Shown here: piece by piece, positions 22,381 to 30,324 of the stretch
How the letters are laid out: each line of letters starts with the position of its first letter
How positions within the stretch are numbered: the stretch's first letter is position 1
DNA from: a virus
Reading direction: 5' to 3' (one strand)
DNA: 33,230 nt
IMG/VR virus record: IMGVR_UViG_3300022538_000580
Coordinates: 1-33,230 of that record
Program-made: the position numbers and the translations under genes
Notes under the pieces: generated by a model
Database searches by the model: none
What the model saw: only the letters and a program-made list of their open reading frames with translations
What the model was told of the DNA's origin: nothing

Positions 22381-23362
22381 TAAAGACAGACCGACAACAG
22401 CGTTAGCTGCTCGGCGGGAAGCGCTGCGGGATTTGCTCAAAGACCCATACGTCCGCGAAAGTTTGAAGGCAGTGGCGGCGAAACATTTGACACCGGAACG
22501 GGTTACGAAAATGGTTTTGCTGGCTGTTTCGCGGCAACCGCTGTTATTGCAATGCACCAAGGAAAGCATATTAAAGGCGGCCATGACCAGTGCCGAACTT
22601 GGCTTAGATTGTAGCGGCACTCTGGGACGGGCATATCTGGTGCCTTACAGGAACAACAAGACTAATACTTATGAATGCCAGTTCATAGCTGGTTATCAGG
22701 GGCTGAAAGAATTAGCACTGCGAAACTCAAGCGTTATCAAAATTGAAGCCCACACGGTTCACGAAAAAGATGTATTTGAGATTGAATATGGTCTTCACCA
22801 AAAATTGTGTCATCGACCCTGTCTCGATGCTGATAAAGGTAAAGTGAAAGCTGCTTATGCTTTTGCCGAACTACAAAATGGTTCAGCCTTGGTTGAGGTT
22901 ATGTCGGTAAGCGAGATAAACAAGATACGCCAACGCAGCAAGGCGAAAGATAGTGGCCCTTGGGCAACTGATTATAGCGAAATGGCACGAAAAACCACTG
23001 TTCGCAGACTATGCAAATACCTACCCACTTTGAATCAGGATTTGGAGAAAGCCATTGAGGCCGATGATAGCCAGTTTGACGGGGCGGTATTCGACATCAG
23101 TGGTGTATCTTCGGCTGAACAGCCAAAGTCGGGTGTAGAAAACACAAAAGCCAAAATTATCGGGTCGAAAGAATCGCCAAAAAAGACCGAAACAGAACAA
23201 GCGCCTGTGGCAGAGCCATCAGAAACTCAAGAAAAAGCATTGCAATATTCTTGCCGTGCTTGCAATCGTGATTTTGAGCAGCCTCGTGACAACAAATGCC
23301 CACATTGTTTTTCGTTGAAAATTGCAAAAAAAACAGAAACGATTGCTGAGACGCAAGAGTGA
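22358..23362 (+). CDS. recT: RecT-family single-strand annealing protein with zinc-finger tail
   Basis: 334 residues. The core (about 20-240) matches RecT: LTPERVTKMVLLAVSRQPLL, then CTKESILKAAMTSAELGLD, AYLVPYRNN, GYQGLKELALRN, and KDSGPWATDYSEMARKT. It anneals complementary strands exposed by the YqaJ exonuclease and so gives phage-borne homologous recombination. The C-terminus adds a Cys299/302/314/317 ribbon (CRAC...CPHC), not needed for the annealing core. Ribosome site AGGAG lies inside the exonuclease gene. Confidence 0.88.
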   Translation: MAKKQKNNKDRPTTALAARREALRDLLKDPYVRESLKAVAAKHLTPERVTKMVLLAVSRQPLLLQCTKESILKAAMTSAELGLDCSGTLGRAYLVPYRNNKTNTYECQFIAGYQGLKELALRNSSVIKIEAHTVHEKDVFEIEYGLHQKLCHRPCLDADKGKVKAAYAFAELQNGSALVEVMSVSEINKIRQRSKAKDSGPWATDYSEMARKTTVRRLCKYLPTLNQDLEKAIEADDSQFDGAVFDISGVSSAEQPKSGVENTKAKIIGSKESPKKTETEQAPVAEPSETQEKALQYSCRACNRDFEQPRDNKCPHCFSLKIAKKTETIAETQE

Positions 23363-23394
23363 TTTAACGGACTGGCTTATGGGAAAGGACTCTG

Positions 23395-24219
23395 ATGCGA
23401 ATAGCCCGTGTTTTCCCGACAAAAACTAAAATGAGTCCTACGGATGCGGATTGCTATTTCGGGTCGCCACCTTTGTGGACTCCCGAATACGATGAGATTC
23501 ATATCTCAACGGTATTTACCTGGGATTTGTCAAGAGCGGCAATGTTAGCAAGGCAGTGGCAGAGTTACGGCAAAATAAAAATCGGCGGTCCTGCCCTTGA
23601 TGCTCGTGGCAACGGCTTTCTGTCTGGGATATATGTTAAAAAAGGCGTTACCATAACATCGAGGGGGTGTCCGCATAACTGTCCATTTTGTTTTGTGCCA
23701 AAACGTGAGGGCCAAATTAGAGAATTGTTCATCCAAGATGGCAATATCGTCCAAGACAATAATCTGTTGGCTTGTTCCCCTCAACATATCAGAAAAGTAT
23801 TCGAGATGCTCCGCACACAAAAGCGTGTGGATTTCGCCGGTGGATTAGAGGCGGCCAGGATAACAGACGAAATCGTTGAGGAGCTGCGGAGCTTGAAAAT
23901 TTATCAGCTATGGCTGTCATTTGACCCACCCTATAACGAAAAGCCCATATTAAAGGCTGTAGAGAAGTTGAAACGCTATTTCCGGCGGGACCAGATTCGC
24001 TGCTATGTTCTCATCGGCTATTATGACGACACGCTCGAAAAGGCCGAGAATAGATTGAAGTGGGTATATGAAATCGGAACCTTACCCTTTGCTATGCGAT
24101 ACAGAACCCCGGAACCTAAATGGGATGGAACATTTCTATATAAAGAGCGGTCTTGGAATCTATTAACAAGACAATGGTCATGGCCAGCAATTATAAAATC
24201 AAGTATGAAAGGAACCTGA
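23395..24219 (+). CDS. phage radical SAM protein
   Basis: 274 residues with a clear RGCPHNCPFCFV, the radical SAM Cys92-x3-Cys96-x2-Cys99 that holds the 4Fe-4S cluster. An N-terminal segment (SPPLWTP, then KIKIGGPAL) precedes the barrel. C-terminal LSFDPPYNEKPILKAVEKLK and CYVLIGYYDDTLEKAENRL fit the partial TIM barrel seen in a group of phage radical SAM proteins. The reaction and substrate are unknown. It starts after GAAAGGA; the next gene follows after one base. Confidence 0.8.
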   Translation: MRIARVFPTKTKMSPTDADCYFGSPPLWTPEYDEIHISTVFTWDLSRAAMLARQWQSYGKIKIGGPALDARGNGFLSGIYVKKGVTITSRGCPHNCPFCFVPKREGQIRELFIQDGNIVQDNNLLACSPQHIRKVFEMLRTQKRVDFAGGLEAARITDEIVEELRSLKIYQLWLSFDPPYNEKPILKAVEKLKRYFRRDQIRCYVLIGYYDDTLEKAENRLKWVYEIGTLPFAMRYRTPEPKWDGTFLYKERSWNLLTRQWSWPAIIKSSMKGT

Positions 24220-24220
24220 T

Positions 24221-24736
24221 ATGGCTATTGTGGATTGCGAAAGATGCGGAGCTCATTGCAAGATAGCCACATTGCGAAGCTCAAATGCAAAGATGCTGCG
24301 CCACTCAAAGGAAGCCAAGGGTCTTTGTGTTAATTGTGCCGTCCACGACTGGCTGAGGAATACTTACCCGCCAAATATACTTCTTGCGAAATCAGGCCCG
24401 AAGGTTCTGCTCTATCCGCACATACAAAAGCAGTTCACGGAGATTATGCGAATTGGTTTCGCTGATGCCCAGCCCGATGAGATTGATTGGAACAAAATAG
24501 TTGAAAATTGGGATTTACCATTTCCGAAAAAGATAAAGCCAAGTTGCACTAATCCTTGTAGCCAACAAGAGCTCAATGAGATTGCGGCTGGGAAAAGACA
24601 AGGTTTTAGTCAATGGATTCCAACAAAGCCCGACCCGCTGGGTGGCAAGATGACAATTACGAGTTTTGAGGAATTAAACTTATTAAAACCGGGCGCAGGG
24701 GATGAGCTTAAAAGATGTTTGAGGAAACAGAAATGA
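24221..24736 (+). CDS. zinc-binding protein with DUF-like C-terminal part
   Basis: 171 residues. The N-terminus has CERCGAHCKIATL, then GLCVNCAVHDWLRNTYPPN: at least four Cys plus His, likely a zinc ribbon. The remainder contains MRIGFADAQPDEIDWNKI, a segment shared by phage proteins next to DUF5131 and radical SAM genes. Its ending overlaps the HNH gene by four bases. The role is unknown. Confidence 0.55.
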   Translation: MAIVDCERCGAHCKIATLRSSNAKMLRHSKEAKGLCVNCAVHDWLRNTYPPNILLAKSGPKVLLYPHIQKQFTEIMRIGFADAQPDEIDWNKIVENWDLPFPKKIKPSCTNPCSQQELNEIAAGKRQGFSQWIPTKPDPLGGKMTITSFEELNLLKPGAGDELKRCLRKQK

Positions 24737-25353
24737 GCAAATCGAATATCCCGTATTGCGATGAGTCATTGAACCCTATTAAAGTCAAGGGTGGCGGCTG
24801 GCGTGGCGGAAAGCATATAAGCTCACACGGTTACGTAAAAGTGCTTGTCGGCATAAAACATCATTTAGCTGATGGTGCCGGATATGCTTACGAACATAGA
24901 ATTATTGCTGAGAAAAAATTAGGCCGGCGATTAAAACCCAACGAGAAAGTACATCATAAAGACGGGAATAAGAAAAATAATGCGCCCGAAAATATAGAAG
25001 TTGTGATTGGTAATAAAGGCCATTCGTATAAGCATCGAGGAGCAGGTAGTAAATTGCGAGAACTTAATGAGCCGAATCTGTTGGTAGAATGTGAATGCGG
25101 TTGTGGGGCAGTATTTTTAAGATATGACAAGGCTGGTCGGCCAAGACAATATGTTTCCGGCCACAACCCACAACGAAGTATTACGCAGGATAAAATCCTA
25201 TGTATTCTTTCTCGTGGCGCTTTGACAACAAAAACAATTCGGGAATTACTTGGAATTTCAAAAAGCATAGCAAATGCTGCTTTGCGACGTCTACATAAAA
25301 AGCACAGGATTTGTCGAGTTCGCTGGGGTGTTTGGAGATTATTCGATGTCTGA
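24733..25353 (+). CDS. HNH homing endonuclease carrying a copied DUF5131 start
   Basis: 206 residues from the ATGA overlap. The HNH fold is clear: EHRIIAEKKLGRRLKPNEKV, then His74-His75 in VHHKDGN and Asn87 (N-x-x-x-V). A C-terminal CECGCGAVF...SGHN zinc knuckle and a helix-turn-helix (TTKTIRELLGISKSIANAAL) bind DNA. Its first ten residues, MSKSNIPYCD, copy the beginning of the next gene (MSDRSKIPYCD). It probably arrived by homing next to the DUF5131 gene; its 3' end overlaps that gene by eight bases. Confidence 0.85.
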   Translation: MSKSNIPYCDESLNPIKVKGGGWRGGKHISSHGYVKVLVGIKHHLADGAGYAYEHRIIAEKKLGRRLKPNEKVHHKDGNKKNNAPENIEVVIGNKGHSYKHRGAGSKLRELNEPNLLVECECGCGAVFLRYDKAGRPRQYVSGHNPQRSITQDKILCILSRGALTTKTIRELLGISKSIANAALRRLHKKHRICRVRWGVWRLFDV

Positions 25354-26170
25354 TAGAAGCAAAATACCATATTGCGATGCAACATGGAATGTAACTGGAG
25401 GATGTACTCATCACGGTCCGGGTTGTAAATATTGCTGGAGCGAACGACTCGTATCTACGAGATTCAAAGGGAACTCCAGATACGATGGCCTAACCAAAGA
25501 TGGTAAATGGACGGGCAAGATAAGGCTATATGAGGATAAATTGGAACAGCCATTACATTGGCGAAGGCCTCGCACAATATTTGTTTGTTCAATGAGTGAT
25601 TTATTCCACGAGCAAATGCCGTTTGATTTTATTGATGAGATTTTTGCGATGACTTTTGCGGCCCCGCAACATAAATATTTATTTTCTACAAAACGCATTA
25701 AAAGAGCCATAGAATATTTTAATTCACTTAACCGCCAGGCCTCATTGACGCTTTTGACACAAAATTATCTTGGCCTCTCCATCTCCACACAGAAAGAAGC
25801 TGATGAACAAATCCCCGACTTTTTGAAAATCCCCGGCCATCGCTGGCTTTCAGCAGAGCCGTTACTGGAGGACATAGATATTCCAAAAGAGGCATTTCAA
25901 ATGTTTGACTTTGGAAAGTATCCCTCTGGCAGAACGTGTTATGCTCAATACCCACAAGCGCCCAAACTTGATGGCATTGTTGTCGGTGCAGAGTCCATCA
26001 ACGGCAGGCCTGGCCGGGAATGTAAACTGGAGTGCATAGAAAGCATCGTTGACCAGGGTGATGCTGCTGGCGTCCCCGTATACGTTAAGCAGGTGCACAT
26101 AGCAGGAAAGCTCATTCGGGACATAGAGCAATTTCCTAAAAATTTACAAATTCAGGAGCTTATATGGTAA
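25346..26170 (+). CDS. DUF5131 (phage Gp37/Gp68-type) protein
   Basis: 274 residues from ATG 25346. The DUF5131 pattern is visible: SKIPYCDATWNVTGGC, GPGCKYCWSERL, FVCSMSDLFHEQMPFDFID, RWLSAEPLLEDI, DGIVVGAES and GVPVYVKQ near the end. The Cys20-x6-Cys27-x2-Cys30 arrangement resembles radical SAM Fe-S ligands, and the family is thought related to that superfamily. Substrate unknown; a role in nucleotide or DNA modification has been proposed for neighbouring radical SAM genes, but is not shown. It is hemmed in by two HNH genes. Confidence 0.85.
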   Translation: MSDRSKIPYCDATWNVTGGCTHHGPGCKYCWSERLVSTRFKGNSRYDGLTKDGKWTGKIRLYEDKLEQPLHWRRPRTIFVCSMSDLFHEQMPFDFIDEIFAMTFAAPQHKYLFSTKRIKRAIEYFNSLNRQASLTLLTQNYLGLSISTQKEADEQIPDFLKIPGHRWLSAEPLLEDIDIPKEAFQMFDFGKYPSGRTCYAQYPQAPKLDGIVVGAESINGRPGRECKLECIESIVDQGDAAGVPVYVKQVHIAGKLIRDIEQFPKNLQIQELIW

Positions 26171-26712
26171 ACGAAAAATGGCAACCAATTCCCAATTTTA
26201 ATGGCTTATATGAAATATCTAACAAAGGACGGATTAAATCTCTTTCAAGAGGCTGCATTTTGAAGGGCGGTAAATCATCTAAAGGTTATTACGGGGTACA
26301 GTTATTTAAAAAAAAGAAAGCCTATTCTTTTTTAGTGCATAGGCTTGTGGCATTTACGTTTTTGCCACCTTCTCTTTTTGGTTCCTATGTACATCACAAA
26401 GACGGGAATAAAGGCAATAATTCTGTTGCAAATTTGGAATGGGTTACGGCTTCAGATAACAACAAAGCTGCATATAAAATGGGACTAAAACCACCAATAG
26501 ATGTAAGTGGTGAAAAAAACGGTCGAGCAAAATTAACTTGGCCACAAGTGGCCGAAATACGTTTATTAGCAAAAACCAAAAGCCAAAGAGAATTAGCTCG
26601 GTTATATGGAGTTGCGCGCACAACAATCCAGTGGATTATCCAGGGAAAGCATTGGCGAATGGCCGGGAAAGCTGCGCAATGCAAGGCGGCTGGCCTGGCA
26701 GAAAGGCGGTGA
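26164..26712 (+). CDS. HNH homing endonuclease with NUMOD4 and HTH
   Basis: 182 residues, overlapping the DUF5131 stop by seven bases. NUMOD4 (WQPIPNFNGLYEISNKGRIK) is followed by an HNH nuclease: HRLVAFTFLPPS, YVHHKDGNKGNNSVANLEWV with the His pair and Asn, and the C-terminal HTH (KSQRELARLYGVARTTIQ). A second free-standing homing gene next to DUF5131. Its last codons are read in another frame by the following gene (GTGA overlap). Confidence 0.87.
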   Translation: MVNEKWQPIPNFNGLYEISNKGRIKSLSRGCILKGGKSSKGYYGVQLFKKKKAYSFLVHRLVAFTFLPPSLFGSYVHHKDGNKGNNSVANLEWVTASDNNKAAYKMGLKPPIDVSGEKNGRAKLTWPQVAEIRLLAKTKSQRELARLYGVARTTIQWIIQGKHWRMAGKAAQCKAAGLAERR

Positions 26713-26963
26713 ATGAGGTGGCGGGAGTTAAAAAAGTACGAGAGGGTCCAAAAGTATCTATTGAATTAGAATGTAGAGGATGTAACTATCTAAAAATATG
26801 GGCTGGTATGTGTGATGTCCACTTTGAATGCAAAAAAGGGGCTTGGCGTGGAATAAATTCAAGACGTCACGGTTCATCTATTATACCACCAGATAAATGT
26901 CCTTTTAGAAGAAAAGCAATAAAAGAGTTTGAGCAAGCCCTGAAGCAGAAAGGCGGCGAGTAG
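26709..26963 (+). CDS. 84-residue Cys-rich protein
   Basis: Starts at GTG 26709 in a four-base overlap with the HNH stop; an extended upstream reading would lie inside the HNH gene. ELECRGCNYLKIW and CDVHFECKK give a CxxC and a Cys/His group, so a zinc site is likely. A later Cys is in PPDKCPFRRK. Ends in a basic, helical tail. Unknown function. Confidence 0.55.
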   Translation: MNEVAGVKKVREGPKVSIELECRGCNYLKIWAGMCDVHFECKKGAWRGINSRRHGSSIIPPDKCPFRRKAIKEFEQALKQKGGE

Positions 26964-26965
26964 AG

Positions 26966-27427
26966 ATGAATGGAGAAAAAGCGATTACTAATCAAAAAGC
27001 ATTTGATTTTGTGGTTATGCTGCTCAACAGCGGCTTCATTTCGTTGGCGGTTTTCGCAGATGCAACTGGATTGTCTTACGAAGAGGCTGGAACATATCTA
27101 AAAGAGGATGCAGATATGATAAGCCGTGCCGAGCTTGAAAAGCCAAAACAGCCAGAACCAACAAGCGATGCAGTAAAGATACTATGCAAGCGTTACGGGA
27201 CATCGCTTGCAGAAATTGCCATAGATTTGGAGACCAAGAACGAGCGGCGGAAAGAGGGTTTTGAGCTCTATCTTGTATTGACAACGGAACAAAATTTCAC
27301 ACCTTTAGAAGTCCTCAAAAAGATAGAAATATTTCTGGGCAAAAGATACAACTTGAAAAACATAATAACAAACAGAGTTATCGGCAATATGAGAAAAGAC
27401 CTTGAGCAAGCCCTGAAGGAGAAATGA
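26966..27427 (+). CDS. hypothetical helical protein
   Basis: 153 residues. The first half has FVVMLLNSGFISLAVFADAT and looks helical; the second has KRYGTSLAEIAIDLETKNER. No recognised domain. Its last 20 residues, MRKDLEQALKEK, resemble the ends of neighbouring proteins (EFEQALKQKGGE; KQALKAKQNEKE), a sign of a shared short sequence element in this cluster. The next gene begins with one base between them. Confidence 0.5.
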   Translation: MNGEKAITNQKAFDFVVMLLNSGFISLAVFADATGLSYEEAGTYLKEDADMISRAELEKPKQPEPTSDAVKILCKRYGTSLAEIAIDLETKNERRKEGFELYLVLTTEQNFTPLEVLKKIEIFLGKRYNLKNIITNRVIGNMRKDLEQALKEK

Positions 27428-27428
27428 G

Positions 27429-27773
27429 ATGGCAAAAGAGATGACGGCGGAAGAAGAAAACGAGAAGTATCTAAAGCCCTGCCCGTATAACAAGAAAGTA
27501 AACTGCGTACAGTATCCGGCCTCCGATTGTGATGATATAGCTTGTGATGATTGTTCGGTGAAAATGGCAAAGTACAAAATTCACTTTTTAGTGCCAGGTG
27601 ATAATAATTTGTATTATAGAGCGTGTGATTCTTTCTGCACTTGGGTTGGCAAAGCAAAGCAATCTCTTTCTTCCCAAGATATTACTTGTAAAAATTGCAA
27701 AAAAACAACGATTTATAAGCAAGCCCTGAAAGCCAAGCAAAATGAAAAGGAATGCGATGACCGATGTGGATAA
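27429..27773 (+). CDS. Cys-rich small protein
   Basis: 114 residues with AAGGAG upstream. Ten or more Cys residues fall in CPYNKKVNCVQY, DCDDIACDDCSVK, RACDSFCTW and ITCKNCKK, giving several potential zinc sites. The stop overlaps the start of the methyltransferase (ATGACC...) and of the overlapping ORF that follows. Unknown role; the context is DNA-modification genes. Confidence 0.5.
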   Translation: MAKEMTAEEENEKYLKPCPYNKKVNCVQYPASDCDDIACDDCSVKMAKYKIHFLVPGDNNLYYRACDSFCTWVGKAKQSLSSQDITCKNCKKTTIYKQALKAKQNEKECDDRCG

Positions 27774-28983
27774 TACCGAAGAATTTAGATGCTTATCGCT
27801 TTGTTCAGGATACGGGGGGCTTGAACTTGGACTTGAGCGAGTTATCCCAAATCTGCGAACAGTCGCTTATGTGGAGGTCGAAGCATTCGCAGCGGCGAAC
27901 CTGGTTAGCAAGATGGAGCAGAGTCTCCTGGATGTCGCACCTGTCTGGACGGATATTAAGACCTTCAACGGACAGCCTTTTCGTGGAAAGATACACATCG
28001 TCACTGCCGGCTATCCCTGTCAAGGAGAGTCGGTCGCTGGCAAAAGACAGGGAGAACAAGACCCCCGATGGCTTTGGCCGCATATTGAGAGAATCATTGA
28101 GACAGTTGAACCTCTTTAGTTCTTCGGGGAAAACGTCAGCGGACACCTTACCCTTGGATTCCCCACAGTTTACAGAAGCCTACGAAATATGGGTTACGCA
28201 GTTGAGGCAGGACTATTTAGTGCGGCAGAGTGCGGAGCTCCACACAGACGGGAACGGCTGTTTATCTTGGCCTACAATAGCAACTGGCCGAGTTACTCAA
28301 CAGATGTCTCCAAGTCAGTTAAAAAGACACAGCCTAAATCTTGCGATGACAGTAGAGAAAATCAACTGGCCGACAATGGCGATGGGAACTCACGAAAGAG
28401 GGGCTTATGCTCACAGGGGAGTATGCAAAGCATTAAGACAGGGCAAGAAACCAAAAGTGCAGGAATTGTTGGTGGACAGGGTAACAGTCGAGGAAGAAAG
28501 AAACTGGCCGACACCAGAGGCACAGAACCAAGAAGGGTATCAGATTGTCAACGGAAAGAAAATCCCACGATTAGGTCATCAAGCCAAATGGCCGACTCCG
28601 AAAACACCAACAGGGGGCGGTCAGGGCGAAAGACAAACATCGGGTGGTGGTATCCGCAAATTGGAAGATGCGCTAATAATCAACAGTGGCCTGCTCGACC
28701 AGGGCAACCCCAATACGAATGGGAAGAGCCAAGAGTTGTGGCCGACACCAAACAATGCGGATTCAATTCGGGACGGAACACACAAGGCAGGAAATCCGAC
28801 ATTAGGCGGGAAAATACGGAAAATCCCACACGGCAAGAGCAAGGCAGGCAAGCTCAATCCCGACTGGGTAGAGCAACTTCAAGGACTTCCTGTAGGGTGG
28901 ACAGATTGCGGCTTCTCGGAAACGGAGTTGTCCCCCAACAGGCGGAAAGGGCATTCAGATACTTGATAAGGAAGTTTGAGTAA
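27757..28983 (+). pseudogene. C5-cytosine DNA methyltransferase with in-frame amber codon
   Basis: From ATG 27757 (AAAAGGA upstream) one frame reads motif I (LSLCSGYGGLELGL, 13-26), the catalytic Cys88 in AGYPCQGES, and 120 codons before a TAG at 28117-28119. The same frame then continues FFGENVSGHLTLGF (motif VI ENV), APHRRERLFI (motif VIII), a long recognition segment with repeated ADT/ADS strings, and RLRLLGNGVVPQQAERAF (motif X), ending at 28983. The amber stands where these enzymes usually have an aromatic or hydrophobic residue, so one TGG to TAG change would explain it. Either the gene is dead or the codon is read through. Confidence 0.8.
27764..28966 (+). CDS. 400-codon ORF overlapping the methyltransferase in another frame (WPTP-type)
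   Basis: Starting at ATG 27764, an ORF of 400 codons runs almost the whole length of the methyltransferase in the +1 frame. It has repeated WPTP segments (NWPTPEAQ, KWPTPKTP, LWPTPNNA), PQFTEAYEIWVTQLRQDYLV and, near the end, KLNPDWVEQLQGLPVGWT. Strings of this kind occur in phage methyltransferase loci in databases, to my recollection. In the other frame the same bases give LADT/VADT, so the two repeats are readings of one DNA repeat. It may be a real overprinted gene or only a long open frame imposed by the other protein. Confidence 0.45.
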   Translation: MWIIPKNLDAYRFVQDTGGLNLDLSELSQICEQSLMWRSKHSQRRTWLARWSRVSWMSHLSGRILRPSTDSLFVERYTSSLPAIPVKESRSLAKDRENKTPDGFGRILRESLRQLNLFSSSGKTSADTLPLDSPQFTEAYEIWVTQLRQDYLVRQSAELHTDGNGCLSWPTIATGRVTQQMSPSQLKRHSLNLAMTVEKINWPTMAMGTHERGAYAHRGVCKALRQGKKPKVQELLVDRVTVEEERNWPTPEAQNQEGYQIVNGKKIPRLGHQAKWPTPKTPTGGGQGERQTSGGGIRKLEDALIINSGLLDQGNPNTNGKSQELWPTPNNADSIRDGTHKAGNPTLGGKIRKIPHGKSKAGKLNPDWVEQLQGLPVGWTDCGFSETELSPNRRKGHSDT

Positions 28984-29013
28984 ATGGATTTACCAGTAAA
29001 TAAGATAATATGC
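28978..29013 (+). repeat. 36-bp direct repeat, copy 1
   Basis: Identical to 30485-30520. It covers GAGTAA, the ATG and the first ten codons of each methyltransferase gene (MDLPVNKIIC). The sequence diverges at the next base. Confidence 0.9.
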
Positions 29014-30150
29014 TTTAAGCAGGACACTGAAGAGCGCAGGCGATGGTTCAAGTCGGCCAGCTTCGCTCATCCGGCCAAAATGCACTTGGCTTTACAGCTA
29101 TACCTCATTGAGCATTACACCAAAAAAGGCGATACGATTTTAGACCCAATGGCCGGAAGCGGCACGATACTTGTCGGCTGCGCCTTGGGCAGAAATATCA
29201 TCTGCGTCGAACTGGAAGAAAAATTCGTCAAGATGCAGCAGGATAACTGGCAGAAGATTAAGTCGCTGGGGCCGATGCTGGGCTACCAGATGGGTAAAGC
29301 AATAATCCTTCAGGGCGATGCCCGCAATCTGGACGGCCTGCTGGCCGATAATATACTATTTAGTCCACCGTATGCAGAAGCTATGCAGGAACGTGGCGGC
29401 ACTCAACATAAGTTTGAACGAGAAAAAAAGATTGGAGTTCATTATTCACACCAAAAAAACAACATCGGCAACCTACCTTACGGCGAAATCTCGGCAGTTA
29501 TAAGCTCGCCACCACACGGAAATAGATTATCTGATGATGCGTGCAAGGATAATGACCCGCAAAGAATGAGCTATCGACAAGCATTAGCGAAGGCCGATGC
29601 CGTTATTGCATCGCCGCCGTATGAAGAATCAATGGGTAAAAAACACCACAGCCCCAGAGCCGATAAGCTCGCCAAAGAAAAAGCAAATCCCACAACCTAC
29701 ACAGGCAAGGCCGATTTAGATGAATCAGTTAAGCGCTTAAGAAATCACGGCAGGACAGACTCTAAAGCCGGCGGGCCTTATGGCCAGAGTTTGGCCCATC
29801 CATATTCAGGCGCCGCCGATAACATCGGTAATCTCAAAGGCGAAAACTATCTCCAAGCAATGCTCCAGGTCTATCGGCAATGCCATAAAGTCTTAAAGCC
29901 CGAAGGACTAATGGTTTTGGTGGTTAAGAACTTCATTCGTGATAAGAAAATCGTCCGGCTCGACCTCGATACTATCAAGATTTGCGAGAAGGCCGGATTT
30001 GCTTTAATAGAGCGGCTGAAAAGAAAGCTCACCCAGCAGAGCTTCTGGCGGATAATCTACCACCAAAAACATCCCAATGTGGAAAAGATTGAATATGAAG
30101 ATGTGCTAATTTTCAAAAGAGCAGGAGGCTGGGCAGCTTGGACTATTTGA
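28984..30150 (+). CDS. DNA N-methyltransferase with multiple SPP motifs
   Basis: 388 residues. Motif I is LDPMAGSGTILVG (53-65). The catalytic-type motif appears three times: FSPPY (126-130), SSPPH (174-178) and ASPPY (209-213), of which SPPH may be inactive. The C-terminal part, VLKPEGLMVLVVKNFIRD, is the usual motif before the SAM-binding end. Motif order I before IV marks it as different from the downstream enzyme. Its first ten residues match those of the downstream gene exactly, and the DNA at its stop is nearly identical to that gene's 3' end. It probably methylates adenine N6 or cytosine N4. Confidence 0.8.
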   Translation: MDLPVNKIICFKQDTEERRRWFKSASFAHPAKMHLALQLYLIEHYTKKGDTILDPMAGSGTILVGCALGRNIICVELEEKFVKMQQDNWQKIKSLGPMLGYQMGKAIILQGDARNLDGLLADNILFSPPYAEAMQERGGTQHKFEREKKIGVHYSHQKNNIGNLPYGEISAVISSPPHGNRLSDDACKDNDPQRMSYRQALAKADAVIASPPYEESMGKKHHSPRADKLAKEKANPTTYTGKADLDESVKRLRNHGRTDSKAGGPYGQSLAHPYSGAADNIGNLKGENYLQAMLQVYRQCHKVLKPEGLMVLVVKNFIRDKKIVRLDLDTIKICEKAGFALIERLKRKLTQQSFWRIIYHQKHPNVEKIEYEDVLIFKRAGGWAAWTI

Positions 30151-30163
30151 GAAAGGCAAATGA
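30118..30163 (+). repeat. 46-bp repeat at the end of methyltransferase 1
   Basis: Matches 31141-31186 at 44 of 46 bases. Here it is read in another frame (GGWAAWTI and stop) than in copy 2 (AGQLGLFEKGK and stop), so a frame change has happened on one side. Confidence 0.85.
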
Positions 30164-30324
30164 TGAGTAAATGTAATAAATGCGAATATTCCGAGCGCTA
30201 TGAAATAGGAATGGTTATATGCTGGCGTGACCCCGCAAATCCCAGGATAGTAAATCCCGCAGTAACGCATTTTTGTGATTATTACAAAACAAATGAAAAC
30301 CCGGAAGGGAACAAAAAGATTTAG
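30163..30324 (+). CDS. 53-residue Cys-rich protein, paralog 1
   Basis: ATG 30163 matches the start of its paralog at 31588 and has AAAGG six bases upstream. MSKCNKCEYSERYEIGMVIC, then WRDPANPRIV and a final HFCDYYKTN: four Cys in CxxC plus distant pair, a likely zinc knuckle. It follows methyltransferase 1 just as its paralog follows methyltransferase 2. Confidence 0.65.
   Translation: MSKCNKCEYSERYEIGMVICWRDPANPRIVNPAVTHFCDYYKTNENPEGNKKI

Noticed and set aside
26538-26708. upstream extension of the 26709 gene
   Set aside because: The extension would lie entirely inside the HNH coding sequence in another frame, with no ribosome site; GTG 26709 in the stop overlap fits better.
28117-28119. 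stop-codon recoding phage (amber read as an amino acid)
   Set aside because: TAG ends several genes normally in this window, and no other gene has an in-frame TAG, so a global recoding is not supported.
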